From contig NZ_CP030048.1 of the NCBI RefSeq assembly GCF_015291665.1, positions 1,240,001-1,304,000 of the forward strand: 64,000 bases of DNA, read 5' to 3'. How positions within the stretch are numbered: the first letter of the stretch is position 1; each line of letters begins with the position of its first letter. Source of the stretch: Bradyrhizobium sp. CCBAU 53338. Lineage in GTDB: Bacteria; Pseudomonadota; Alphaproteobacteria; Rhizobiales; Xanthobacteraceae. A program made the position numbers and the translations under genes. The notes under the pieces were generated by a model. It was not told where the DNA came from and searched no databases. It was given only the letters and a program-made list of their open reading frames with translations. This document shows, piece by piece, positions 24,736 to 34,268 of the stretch.

Positions 24736-27700
24736 ATGCTTTGTGAGCGTTGCGGCGGAGACAATCCGGCGACGAATCGCTTCTGTCACGGCTGCGGCTC
24801 GGCTCTGCCGATGGCGTGTCCCGCCTGCAATCACCTCAGCCCGCCCGGCTCGGGCTTTTGCGGGGCGTGCGGCACGGCGCTGGGCACAACGAGCAGGCCG
24901 ATTCCGGCACCGGTTGGGCATTCCGCCAGGCCGGTTCGGGGCGAGCTGAAGCAGGTGACGGTGCTGTTCGCCGATCTGGTCAGCTCGACCGAGATCGTTG
25001 CCGGGCTCACTGCCGAAGACGCCATGCAGCGCCTCAAGCCCGCGCTCGATGCGATGTGCGACGCCGTGAGCCGGTTCGAGGGGACCGTGGTGCGCACGCT
25101 CGGCGACGGAATCCTCGCCTTTTTCGGCGCGCCGCGCGCGCAGGAGGGGCACGCCCTGCTGGCCTGCGAGGCGGCATTGGCGATCCGGGACACGTTTCGC
25201 GGGCGCGACGATGCCATGTCGGTCCGCATCGGCCTGCATTCCGGCGAGATCGTCGCGGATGCCCCGCTGGTCGACACCGTCACCGAGCAGGGCGCCTACG
25301 GCCTCACCATTCATCTGGCGAGCCGCCTGCCGGCCAAGGCGGAGCCGGGCGAGATCTGCCTGACCGACGAGACCTACCGGCTCGTGCGCTCGTTCTGCGA
25401 CGTCGGCCCGCTCGGCCGTCATCGCCTGCGCGGCGTACCGGAGCCGATCGAGCTTTATCTCCTGAAGAACCTCAAGCCTGCGGTCGCCAGCCAGCAATTC
25501 CGCGGCGTCGCCCTGGCGACCTTCCGCGGGCGCGAGCGCGAGATGACTCTGCTGCAGCGGACCCTGGCGGCGGTGGAGACGGGCGGCTCGCGCGTCACCG
25601 GCATCGTCGGCCCGCCCGGCACCGGCAAGAGCCGGCTGTGCTACGAGTTCGCGGAATGGTGCCGCGCGCGTCTCATTCCGGTGTTCGAAGCCCGTGCGCA
25701 GCCCTATGGCGCGGCAACGCCGCTGCAGCCGGTGCTGGAGTTCCTGCGCTCCACCTATTTCAACGTCTCGCCGGACGAGGATCCCGATCTGGCCGTGAAG
25801 CAGATCGCCACGCGCCTCGCCGAACTCGGTTCGGGCTTCGAGGCGGACTTGCGGTTGGTCTGCGATTTTCTCGGCATCAGGCACGGCCAGGGCCCGCCCC
25901 CCTTGATGGCTCCGCGCGCCCGCAACGTCCGTCTGCTCGAGATCGTCAGGCATATGATCCGCCAGCGCGGTGCGTCGGCGTCGGTGATCATCATCGAGGA
26001 TCTGCATTGGCTCGATCCGGCGAGCGAGGAGTTCGTCGCGACGCTCGTCGACGCGGTGGTCTCCACCAAGACTGTCCTGATCGTGAATTTTCGGCCGGCC
26101 TATTTCGCACCCTGGATGCGCGGGCCACGGTACCAGCAGATCGAGCTGGCGGAGCTCTCGCCGACGGACACGGACGATCTCGTCGACGAGCTGCTTGGGC
26201 TCGGGGACGGGCTTTTCGACGTTCGGCGCCGTGTCGCGGAGCGCAGCGGCGGCAACCCGTTTTTTGCGGAGGAGCTGATCCGCTCTCTGGTCGAGCATCT
26301 GGCCATCGTCGGCGAGCAGGGCGACTACCGGCGCGGACTCTCCGGCACCTCGGACATGCTGCCGCCGACGGTACAGGCCGTGATCGGCGCGCGGATCGAT
26401 CGGCTGGCGCCGGGCGATCGCGACCTGCTGCACACCGCCGCGATCATCGGCAAGGAGTTTCAGCTCGCTGTCCTCCAGAGCGTGTCGGGCCTGCCTGCCG
26501 CTGAGCTCGAGACGACGCTGCTCCGGCTCTGTTCCAGCGAGATGCTTCAGGCGCGCAGCGGCCAGGACGCCCACGGCTACAGCTTCCGTCATCCCCTGAT
26601 CCAGGAGGTCGCCTATTCGACCCAGCTGCGCGCGCGGCGCTCCCTCCTGCACGCGCGCGTGGCGCGGGCGATCGAGCAATTCCACCCGGAGCGGCTCGAG
26701 GAGTTTGCGGCCCTGCTGTCGCACCATTTCGAGCAGGCCGGCGAAGTCGACGCCGCCGCCGAACATGCCGCGCGCGCTGCGCGCTGGATCGGCTCGACCA
26801 ATCCGGCGGAAGCGATCCGGCATTGGCACAAGGTGCGTGCGCTGAAGGCGGGGCAGCCGCGCAGCCCGGCGGTCGACGCCCTCAGGATCAGGGCCAGCAG
26901 CCAGATCGCCTGGCTAGGCTGGCGCGAGGGCATGACGTCGGAGGACGCGAGGCCCTTCATCCAGGAAGCATTGGAATGGGCGCAGGACAGCGACGATTCC
27001 ATGATCCCGCTGCTGCTGTTCGTCGAAGGACGGATCGCGGGCGCGAGCGGCGGGCAGGCCGATGCCTATGTCGACACGGTCAAGGAGGCGCTGGCGCTGA
27101 CGGAAGCGCGTCAACTCACCGGCCGGGCCGCGATGCTCAATGCTTCGCTCAGTCAGGCCTATGGCTGGGCGGGCCTGCTGCGCGAAGCGCTCGCGGCAAG
27201 CGATGCGGCGCTTGCCGGCGTCCCCGCGATCACCGAGTTCGAGCACCAGTTCCTGGGCTACAATGTCGAGCACTGGATCGTCAGCCTGCGCGGCCGGATC
27301 CTGGTTCGGCTCGGGCGTTTCGACGAGGCGCGGCTGTGCTTCGATCGTATCCTCGCCATCGATCCGGCGCTGATCGATCCGACCGTGCAGTTCATCGCCA
27401 ATCTCGGGCACGTCGATCTCGCCTGGTGCCTCGGCGATCCCGCGATGGCTTCGACCCATGCCTGGCATGTGGTCGAGCAGGCCACGCGCCAGGCCAGCCC
27501 GTACTTGCGCGCCTATTCGCTGGCCTGCATGGGAACGGCGCAGGGCATTGCCCAGAATTATCAGGCGGCGATCCCGACGCTGACTGAGGGCGTCGAGTTC
27601 GTCCGCGGGGCCAGTGTCGCCATGGAGATCGAGCCGGAGATGCTTGCGAGCATCGCCGACTATCGTCTGCGTTCGGGCGCCCATGCGGCGGCCATCGACA

Positions 27701-27930
27701 AGGCCCGGGAAGCGATCGCGGTCGCCCAGGAGCGCCACGCCCGCTTGCCGGAATGCCGGGCGACGATCACGCTCGCCGCCGCGCATGCGGCGGCAAGCAA
27801 CGATCTGCGCGGATACGAGGAGGTGGCCCGCCTCGTCGACCGCGCCGAAGCGCTGATCGAGCTGACCGGAGCGGGGATCTATCGGCGGCTTTTGGAGGAA
27901 GCGCGACGGCGGCTGTCGGTCGGGGCGTGA
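24736..27930 (+). CDS. zinc-ribbon / class III cyclase / AAA ATPase / TPR protein
   Basis: The protein has about 1064 residues. Two N-terminal zinc ribbons (CERCGG...FCHGCG and CPACNH...FCGACG) are followed by a class III nucleotidyl cyclase domain at roughly 80-250 (VTVLFADLVSSTEIV with the metal Asp, VVRTLGDGILAFFGAP). A STAND-like ATPase carries Walker A (GPPGTGKSR) and Walker B (VIIIEDLHWLD). A long helical TPR-like C-terminus runs to the end. Such proteins are large signal-integrating cyclases that could make cAMP, and their stimuli are mostly unknown. An in-frame GTG at 24691 is possible, but ATG 24736 directly precedes the ribbon. Confidence 0.9.
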   Translation: MLCERCGGDNPATNRFCHGCGSALPMACPACNHLSPPGSGFCGACGTALGTTSRPIPAPVGHSARPVRGELKQVTVLFADLVSSTEIVAGLTAEDAMQRLKPALDAMCDAVSRFEGTVVRTLGDGILAFFGAPRAQEGHALLACEAALAIRDTFRGRDDAMSVRIGLHSGEIVADAPLVDTVTEQGAYGLTIHLASRLPAKAEPGEICLTDETYRLVRSFCDVGPLGRHRLRGVPEPIELYLLKNLKPAVASQQFRGVALATFRGREREMTLLQRTLAAVETGGSRVTGIVGPPGTGKSRLCYEFAEWCRARLIPVFEARAQPYGAATPLQPVLEFLRSTYFNVSPDEDPDLAVKQIATRLAELGSGFEADLRLVCDFLGIRHGQGPPPLMAPRARNVRLLEIVRHMIRQRGASASVIIIEDLHWLDPASEEFVATLVDAVVSTKTVLIVNFRPAYFAPWMRGPRYQQIELAELSPTDTDDLVDELLGLGDGLFDVRRRVAERSGGNPFFAEELIRSLVEHLAIVGEQGDYRRGLSGTSDMLPPTVQAVIGARIDRLAPGDRDLLHTAAIIGKEFQLAVLQSVSGLPAAELETTLLRLCSSEMLQARSGQDAHGYSFRHPLIQEVAYSTQLRARRSLLHARVARAIEQFHPERLEEFAALLSHHFEQAGEVDAAAEHAARAARWIGSTNPAEAIRHWHKVRALKAGQPRSPAVDALRIRASSQIAWLGWREGMTSEDARPFIQEALEWAQDSDDSMIPLLLFVEGRIAGASGGQADAYVDTVKEALALTEARQLTGRAAMLNASLSQAYGWAGLLREALAASDAALAGVPAITEFEHQFLGYNVEHWIVSLRGRILVRLGRFDEARLCFDRILAIDPALIDPTVQFIANLGHVDLAWCLGDPAMASTHAWHVVEQATRQASPYLRAYSLACMGTAQGIAQNYQAAIPTLTEGVEFVRGASVAMEIEPEMLASIADYRLRSGAHAAAIDKAREAIAVAQERHARLPECRATITLAAAHAAASNDLRGYEEVARLVDRAEALIELTGAGIYRRLLEEARRRLSVGA

Positions 27931-27957
27931 CGACGGCTCATCCTGATCCGTCGCGCC

Positions 27958-28632
27958 TTAGACCTTACGCACGATGAGCGTGAACTCCATCAATCCGTAG
28001 CCGTCATGCACTTCGGCCGCGGCATTGAAGCGGCCGGCGCAGTCGCGCGCCCAGGACGCGGTGTCGGTGGTGTAGAGGCCGTGGCGGCCGGTCGCACCTG
28101 CGGGAAGCTTCATGAAATTGACGGCGAAGCCGCGCCTGGTGCTGCGATGGAGTTCGTCGAGGCTCGCCGCGATGAAGCGCTCCCAGTCGTGCCGTGGCTG
28201 ATCCTGCGCGACGTTGAAGATGCCGCTGGCGATCGCATAGTCGGCCGTTCGGGGGCTGGCATGGCCGAGGGCGAAGGCCGTGTTGCTGCGGCCCCGCCAC
28301 AGCCGCCGCGCTCGCCGGACCATCGCATCCGAGACGTCGATGCCGAGATAGTCGACGGCGCAGCCGCCGTGCCGGCGGTCGAGATAGGCGATCAGCGCGC
28401 CATAGCCGCAGCCGAAATCGTTCAGCGAGAAGGGCGATGCGAAGTCGCACAGCTTCAGGAGCTGGACGAAACGCATCTCCTGCGTGGCCTGGCAGGTCCA
28501 GTCCACGCCTTCGGGCGTCGTGCCGAAGCGCGCGATCTTTGCCGAATAATATGCCGCGATACCGGCATAGATTCCGGCCAGCCCTCCGTCGCCCGGAGGA
28601 GCATGCTCCCTTGCGGCGACGGCGGCACGCAT
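27958..28632 (-). CDS. class I SAM-dependent methyltransferase
   Basis: This 224-residue cytoplasmic protein has motif I at LNDFGCGYGALIAYL, an acidic motif II region at DYLGIDVSDAMVRRAR, and IASGIFNVAQ near motif IV, a standard seven-strand methyltransferase fold. The target is unknown. It starts 9 bases after the upstream gene stops, so the two are probably co-transcribed and perhaps act together on one substrate. Confidence 0.88.
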   Translation of the reverse strand: MRAAVAAREHAPPGDGGLAGIYAGIAAYYSAKIARFGTTPEGVDWTCQATQEMRFVQLLKLCDFASPFSLNDFGCGYGALIAYLDRRHGGCAVDYLGIDVSDAMVRRARRLWRGRSNTAFALGHASPRTADYAIASGIFNVAQDQPRHDWERFIAASLDELHRSTRRGFAVNFMKLPAGATGRHGLYTTDTASWARDCAGRFNAAAEVHDGYGLMEFTLIVRKV

Positions 28633-28640
28633 CGATCCGC

Positions 28641-29156
28641 CTATTTCTTTGATTTCTTCTTGCCGCCGCCCTTGCCTTTGGGCGGTACGTTCGGCGCCAT
28701 CGGCAGCGAGATCGTGAGGTAGGTTCGATCGATGTAGAAGATCGGCTTGTCCTCGCGAACGATGACCCGCAGCCCGTCGGGGCCGCGGGAATCATGGGCC
28801 TTCATGAAGCAAGGCAGCGGCGGCTTGCGCGCAAAATTCTTGATCAGGGCGTTCACGATGCGTTGGTCGCCGGTTTCTCCGTCCTGGTCCGACGGCACCC
28901 TGGCGAGCCAGGTCAGCAGGCTGAACCAGCGGTTCTTCGCGCGATTGTTGTGCAGCCCGCCGAGGCCAAGCAGCTTGGCGCTTTCGACGAATGTCCGTCC
29001 CGGCCGGAAGATATCGAACTCGGCCTGCAGGGCCTTGATCTCGGAGGTGCCCCCGGCCGTGAGCTCCACATCTGTTTGCTCCGGGCCAAACCTCAAATTG
29101 AACAGATCAAACAACGGGCCGATATAAATATCGTCCTCTGCCATCAACGCGCCCAT
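28641..29156 (-). CDS. conserved hypothetical protein with basic tail
   Basis: The protein has about 171 residues from ATG 29156, supported by GGAGAGG upstream. It begins AEDDIYIGPLFDLFNLRFGPEQ, has a central helical region (FVESAKLLGLGGL, WFSLLTWLARVP) and ends in a lysine/glycine-rich tail (KGKGGGKKKSKK). I do not recognise the family, and there is no signal peptide or membrane segment. It is the first gene of a two-gene unit with the methyltransferase. A basic tail could bind nucleic acid or membranes, which is speculation. Confidence 0.65.
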   Translation of the reverse strand: MGALMAEDDIYIGPLFDLFNLRFGPEQTDVELTAGGTSEIKALQAEFDIFRPGRTFVESAKLLGLGGLHNNRAKNRWFSLLTWLARVPSDQDGETGDQRIVNALIKNFARKPPLPCFMKAHDSRGPDGLRVIVREDKPIFYIDRTYLTISLPMAPNVPPKGKGGGKKKSKK

Positions 29157-29303
29157 GCGCCTCTCCCTGACAATCGAGGTTGGGATTTGGATCGGAAGCA
29201 ATAGGCGTATTGAACCTTGATCCCGGAGAAATTGCAAGGAACCCGAACGGCCACCTGCGGCGGACTGCAACGCCGCTGCGGCAGAGATGACGCTTTTATT
29301 GTT

Positions 29304-30236
29304 TCAACTCGCCTGCTTCCGCGACGCCACGAACACGCCCGACAGCACCAGCGCAAAGCCGATGAAGTGGAAGGCCTGCGGGTGTTCGCCCAGGAATACC
29401 ATCGCCATGATCGAGCCGAATACCGGCACCACGTGAAAGAAGGGCGCGGCGCGGTTGGCGCCGATCAGGCGGACGCCGCGGTTGAAGCAGAGATAGGCGA
29501 GCGTCGAGGGAAACACCGAGACGTAGAACAGTGTGAGCAGGTTTGGCCCGTCGAGCTTCATGACCGGGCGCGCGGACAACTCCCAGATCTCGAGCGGGAT
29601 GAGACAGGCCGCGCCGGCGCCGAAGGTGAAGGCGAGGAACGACAGGCCGTGGATCGGCGGCCGCTTCAGGGTCAGCACCGAATAGAGCGCGAAGATGATC
29701 AGCGCGACGATGAAGATCAGGTCACCCTTGTTGAAGGCGATGTTCGACAGCGTGGTGAGATCGCCGTGCAGCAGGATGATCAGCACGCCGCACATCGAGA
29801 GAGCTACGCCGAAGGCCTGCGCCACGGTGAGACGGATGCCGAGGATGACCAGCGACCACAGCGCCACGACGAGGGGCGCGGCCGACTGCAGCAGCAGGGT
29901 ATTGAGCGCCTGGGTGTGCTCCAGCGCCCAATATTGCAGGGTGTTGAAGGCGCCGATGCCGGTGATCGAGAGCACGATCATCAGACCGAGCTTGTCGCGG
30001 ATCGCGGGCCAGTCCTGGACGAGGTGCTTCCATGCGAACGGCAGCACCAGCAGGAAGGCGAACGTCCAGCGCAGAAACGACAGCGTCACCGGCGGGATGT
30101 GGCCGGCGGCGAGGCGGCCGACGACCGCATTGCCGGCCCAGCACAGCGCGGTGATGCTGAGCAGGAGATAGGGCTGGTTGGCAATCCAGTGCTGGCCGGA
30201 CGTGTCGGCGCTGGTGGTCTGGCCGGTGGCGGACAT
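29304..30236 (-). CDS. EamA/DMT-family transporter (paralogue B)
   Basis: This 310-residue membrane protein has two EamA repeats and about ten helices (YLLLSITALCWAGNAVVGR; FPSTLAYLCFNRGVRLIG; FALVLSGVFVASRK). It aligns over its length with the transporter at 23086-24021, 5 kb away, which indicates duplication followed by divergence. The cargo is unknown. It is a single gene with no partner. Confidence 0.9.
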   Translation of the reverse strand: MSATGQTTSADTSGQHWIANQPYLLLSITALCWAGNAVVGRLAAGHIPPVTLSFLRWTFAFLLVLPFAWKHLVQDWPAIRDKLGLMIVLSITGIGAFNTLQYWALEHTQALNTLLLQSAAPLVVALWSLVILGIRLTVAQAFGVALSMCGVLIILLHGDLTTLSNIAFNKGDLIFIVALIIFALYSVLTLKRPPIHGLSFLAFTFGAGAACLIPLEIWELSARPVMKLDGPNLLTLFYVSVFPSTLAYLCFNRGVRLIGANRAAPFFHVVPVFGSIMAMVFLGEHPQAFHFIGFALVLSGVFVASRKQAS

Positions 30237-30391
30237 TGTGATTGTTGTGGCCCCGCGTCATGCGCCGAGGCTCCCGGCCCGGCGGCGTCCGGGCCGGCTC
30301 ATGGCCCGGCATCCTCAAAGACACGGAAACCGGACTGATATCAATGGCGCGGGGCGCATCGCCATCATGCGCGGGCGAAACGGCGGAACCT

Positions 30392-32890
30392 TCATGGCCT
30401 GCGGCCGGCGCGGATCGCCAGCGGCTTCAGCAACTCGGCGCAGGCGAGATAGACGACCACGAGAAGCGCGATGCCGGCCATCATGATCGGCGGCGGCGCG
30501 ACGAAGCCGAACCAGGTCCCGAGCGGCGTGAACGGCAGGACCATCGCGACGAGCAGGGCGACCAGCGAAGAGACCGCGAGCACCGGATCCGGCCAGTTGC
30601 GCCAGGGCCGCCCCTTGGTGCGGATGACGAAGATCACGAGAATCTGCGTCGCCATGGATTCGACGAACCAGGCCGTGCGGAATTCATCCGGCGACGCCTC
30701 GAACAGGTACAGCAGTGCGCCGAAGGTCAGAAAGTCGAACACCGACGAGAGCGGTCCCATGATCGCGGCAAAGCGCACCAGGTGCGACATGCTCCACACC
30801 TGCGGCTGCGCGGTCGCCTGCGCCGAGACGCGGTCGAACGGGATGCCGAGCTCGGAGAGATCGTAGAGCAGATTGTTGAGCAGGATCTGCGTCGGCAGCA
30901 TCGGCAGGAACGGCAGCACGATCGAGGCCGCCGCCATCGACAGCATGTTGCCGAAGTTCGAGCTCGCGCCCATGCGGACATATTTCAGGATGTTGGCGAA
31001 GGTGCGCCGGCCTTCCTCGACACCGTCGGCGACGACTTCGAGATCCGACGCGAGCAGGATCATGTCGGCGGCGGCCTGCGCCACGCCCGTGGCGCCATCG
31101 ACGGAAAGGCCGACATCGGCAACCTTCAGGGCCGGCGCGTCGTTGATGCCGTCGCCGAGGAAGCCAACCACCTCGCCGCCGGCCTGCAGCGCCTTCACGA
31201 TGCGCGATTTCTGGTCGGGCGCGAGCCGGCCGAACGCATCGGCGGAGCGCACCTGCACGGCGAGCGCCTCGTCGCTGAGCTCTGCGATGTCGGCGCCCGA
31301 CAGGACGCGTTCGGCATTGAGCCCGACCAGCCCGGCAAGCCGCTTCACCACCACGGGATCGTCGCCCGACAGGATCTTCAGGCTCACGCCGGCCGCCGCG
31401 AGCCGGGCGATGGCGGCTGCGGCCGTCGGTTTCGGCGGATCGGCGAAGGCGCAGAGACCTTCGAAGACGAGGTCGGTTTCGTCGTCGGTCTCGACCTCGC
31501 GCAGCGCGCCGCTCCAGGCCCGCGAGGCGATCGCCACGGTGCGCAGGCCCTCGGTCGCGAGCGCGTGGACGCGGGCCATCGCCGCGTCGCGCGCGGTCTC
31601 GTTCATCGCGCACAATGCGAGCACGGCTTCGGGCGCGCCCTTGACGATCAGGAGCGCGCCTTCCTGGCCGGTCGCGAGCACCGATCCCAGCCGGCGCGAG
31701 AAGTCGAACGCCTGCCGTCCGGCGAGCGTCCATCCCTGGGCGGCGTCCGGCCGGCCGGCGACGAGGGCGGCATCGAGCGAGCCGCGATCGCCGCCCAGCG
31801 ATGCCGCGATGGCGCCGAGCTGCGCGGCCCGCGCGTCGTCCCTGCCGGCGGCATCGAGGCTCCTGGCGAGCGTGATCTCGGCCGAGGTCAGCGTGCCCGT
31901 CTTGTCGGTGCACAGCACGCTCATGGCGCCGAGATCGTGAATCGCGGCCAGCCGCTTCACGATGACCTTGCGCCCGGCCATGCGCAGCGCGCCGCGCGAC
32001 AGCGTCACCGTCGTGATCATCGGCAGCAATTCAGGCGTCAGCCCGACCGCGAGCGCGACCGCGAACAGCAGCGAGTCCAGCACCTCGCGGCCGAACACGA
32101 CGCGGATTGTGAGAACGACCAGCACCAGCGCCAGCGTGGCGCGCGCGATCACGAAGCCGAATTCGCGCAGGTCGCGCTCGAAGGGGGAAGGCGCCTGCGC
32201 TTCGGCGAGAGCTGCGGCCGCCGCGCCGAACACGGTGTCACGTCCGGTCTTGACGACGAGCGCGATGGCTTCGCCGGTCTGCGCCACCGCGCCACGGAAG
32301 AGTGCGTTCGAGCTGTCGTCGGGCGTGGAAGGGGCGCCGGCGCGCTTCTGGACCGGATAGGGCTCGCCGGTGAGCGCGGCTTCGCCCGCGGTGAACGCCG
32401 TAGCCTCCAGGATCAACGCGTCGGCCGGAACGATGTCGCCCGCGCGAACGCGCAGGATGTCGCCTGGCACGACCCGGTCGACGTCGACTTCGCAGAATGC
32501 GCCGTCGCGCCTGACCTCGGCCTTGAGCGCGACCGAGCGGCGGAGAATCTCGGCAGCGCGGATCGCGTGGCCCTCCTGGACGGTGTCGAGGCCGATCGAA
32601 AGCACGAGAATGAGAACGATGATGAGACCGCCGATCTCGTCGCCCGTCAGCATCGAGATGACGCCGGCCACCAGCAGGATCAGCGACAGCGGTTCGAGCA
32701 GCCGGCGCAGGATCGCGCGCGCGGCACCCTCGATACGCGGCGGCGCATCGCTGTTCGGCCCGAAACGGTCGAGGCGTTCGGCGGCCTCGGCCCCGGTCAG
32801 GCCCGTGAGCCCGCACCCCAGCCGGCTGCAGAGCTCGAGCGGGGACGAACGCCAGAAAAGGGTGTCACGACGGTTTTGACTTTCCAGCAA
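30392..32890 (-). CDS. mgtA: magnesium-translocating P-type ATPase (MgtA/MgtB-like)
   Basis: This 832-residue P-type ATPase imports Mg2+ across the inner membrane. It has the actuator motif (LTGEPYPV), the phosphorylation motif CTDKTGTLT, nucleotide-domain segments (IVKGAPEAVL, LKILSGDDP), the hinge GDGINDAPAL and about ten membrane helices. The P-IIIB type is suggested by the membrane segment LNNLLYDLSELGIPFD and the FVIRTKGRPW region. No MgtC gene or obvious leader element is visible. At 832 residues it is somewhat short, mostly through a reduced N-terminus. Confidence 0.9.
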   Translation of the reverse strand: MLESQNRRDTLFWRSSPLELCSRLGCGLTGLTGAEAAERLDRFGPNSDAPPRIEGAARAILRRLLEPLSLILLVAGVISMLTGDEIGGLIIVLILVLSIGLDTVQEGHAIRAAEILRRSVALKAEVRRDGAFCEVDVDRVVPGDILRVRAGDIVPADALILEATAFTAGEAALTGEPYPVQKRAGAPSTPDDSSNALFRGAVAQTGEAIALVVKTGRDTVFGAAAAALAEAQAPSPFERDLREFGFVIARATLALVLVVLTIRVVFGREVLDSLLFAVALAVGLTPELLPMITTVTLSRGALRMAGRKVIVKRLAAIHDLGAMSVLCTDKTGTLTSAEITLARSLDAAGRDDARAAQLGAIAASLGGDRGSLDAALVAGRPDAAQGWTLAGRQAFDFSRRLGSVLATGQEGALLIVKGAPEAVLALCAMNETARDAAMARVHALATEGLRTVAIASRAWSGALREVETDDETDLVFEGLCAFADPPKPTAAAAIARLAAAGVSLKILSGDDPVVVKRLAGLVGLNAERVLSGADIAELSDEALAVQVRSADAFGRLAPDQKSRIVKALQAGGEVVGFLGDGINDAPALKVADVGLSVDGATGVAQAAADMILLASDLEVVADGVEEGRRTFANILKYVRMGASSNFGNMLSMAAASIVLPFLPMLPTQILLNNLLYDLSELGIPFDRVSAQATAQPQVWSMSHLVRFAAIMGPLSSVFDFLTFGALLYLFEASPDEFRTAWFVESMATQILVIFVIRTKGRPWRNWPDPVLAVSSLVALLVAMVLPFTPLGTWFGFVAPPPIMMAGIALLVVVYLACAELLKPLAIRAGRRP

Positions 32891-32999
32891 GCCCAGCTCC
32901 CGGTTTCAGTCGTCCTGACGCGGCAGATGGCCCTAAATTCGGCGTAACCTCTTGACCTAGAACAATCTCGAAACCCGCAGGCGCGCTAGCGTCGCGATC

Positions 33000-34268
33000 A
33001 TGGTCGAGCAAGCTGTCGTGCTGCCGCAGCCGAGGCGACGGTTCTCCGTCGCCAGTCTGTGGTCGGGATTTCTCAGTCACAAATGGTTCATCCTCGCGGT
33101 GACGGGCCTGCTTGGGTTCGGCATCTGGCAAGGGGTTCGGGTGCTGCTCGGGCCGGCAATTGTCGTGGACCAGGTCAAGCTTGGCCGCCTCATCGAGACG
33201 GTCGTGGCAAGCGGCCACGTCGAAACGCCGTACCGCGTCGAGATTGGCAGCCAGATCACCGGCACGGTGGAGGACGTGCTGGTGCAGCAGGGTGAAAAGG
33301 TCCGGAATGGCCAGCCACTGATCTCGCTGGAATCGCGAGAATTGCGAGCGACGATGGTGCAGGCGCAGGGCGCGGTGGCGCAGGCGGAGGCGCGCATCAG
33401 GCAACTCGATGAGCTGACGCTGCCATCCGCCAGGGCGGCGTTGACCCAGGCCGAGGCGACGCTGCTCAACGCCCAGCAGAGCTATGACCGTACCGCCCAG
33501 CTCGAACGCAATGGCTACGCGACGCGTGCTTCGCTGGATGACGCGCAGAAGACGCTCGACGTCGCGCGCGCGGTGAAGCGCGCAGCCGAGTTTCAGGTCT
33601 ATACCGCGAGCCCCGGCGGCAGCGACTACGTGATGGCGCAGACCCAGGCCAACCAGGCGCGAGCGAATCTCGATACCGCGGAGTCCCGTCTTGGCTATGC
33701 GACGATTACGGCTCCCCGCGACGGCGTCCTGATCTCGCGCAGTGTCGAGCGCGGCACGGTCGTGCAGCCGGGCAAGGCCCTGCTGGTGCTTGCACCGGCC
33801 GGCGAGTTGCAGCTCGTGCTGCAGATCGACGAACGCAATCTCGGCAAGATATCGCTGGGACAGAAGGCTCTTGCTTCGGCCGATGCCTATCCGGACCGGC
33901 TTTTCCCGGCCACGATCACCTACATCAACCCCGGCATCGATATTTCGCGCGCCTCCGTCGAGGTGAAGCTGACGGTCGCCGATCCGCCGGATTATCTGCG
34001 CCAGGACATGACCGTCTCGGTCGATGTCGAGGTCGCCGCACGCGACAATGCGTTGACCCTGCCATTACGTTCGGTCCACGACGTCCTGTCGGGCAATCCC
34101 TGGGTGCTCGGCATCAAGGATGGACGCGCCGCTCGGCGGGCGGTGACGATCGGGCTGCATGGCAACAGCCAAGTCGAGATCACCGGAGGTCTTGCGGCCG
34201 GCGATGTCGCGATCCCGCAAAGTTCCGGCATTCTGACCGGGCAGCGCGTGCGGTCCGTGCTGCAATGA
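33000..34268 (+). CDS. periplasmic adaptor (HlyD/MacA/DevB-type) of an ABC exporter
   Basis: The 422-residue protein has one N-terminal membrane anchor (WFILAVTGLLGFGIW), split biotinyl-lipoyl segments (VEIGSQITGTVEDVLVQQG and YATITAPRDGVLISR), a long helical hairpin (about residues 110-220) and a beta-barrel domain. Such adaptors link an inner-membrane ABC exporter to an outer-membrane channel. It overlaps the permease gene by 4 bases (ATGA). The cargo could be a lipid, peptide or macrolide-like compound. The sequence does not say which. Confidence 0.93.
   Translation: MVEQAVVLPQPRRRFSVASLWSGFLSHKWFILAVTGLLGFGIWQGVRVLLGPAIVVDQVKLGRLIETVVASGHVETPYRVEIGSQITGTVEDVLVQQGEKVRNGQPLISLESRELRATMVQAQGAVAQAEARIRQLDELTLPSARAALTQAEATLLNAQQSYDRTAQLERNGYATRASLDDAQKTLDVARAVKRAAEFQVYTASPGGSDYVMAQTQANQARANLDTAESRLGYATITAPRDGVLISRSVERGTVVQPGKALLVLAPAGELQLVLQIDERNLGKISLGQKALASADAYPDRLFPATITYINPGIDISRASVEVKLTVADPPDYLRQDMTVSVDVEVAARDNALTLPLRSVHDVLSGNPWVLGIKDGRAARRAVTIGLHGNSQVEITGGLAAGDVAIPQSSGILTGQRVRSVLQ

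Noticed and set aside
30242..32947. 901-residue plus-strand frame
   Set aside because: It is exactly antisense to the Mg2+ ATPase, which has all P-type motifs. The composition (Asp/Arg/Gln/His-rich) is that of a shadow frame.
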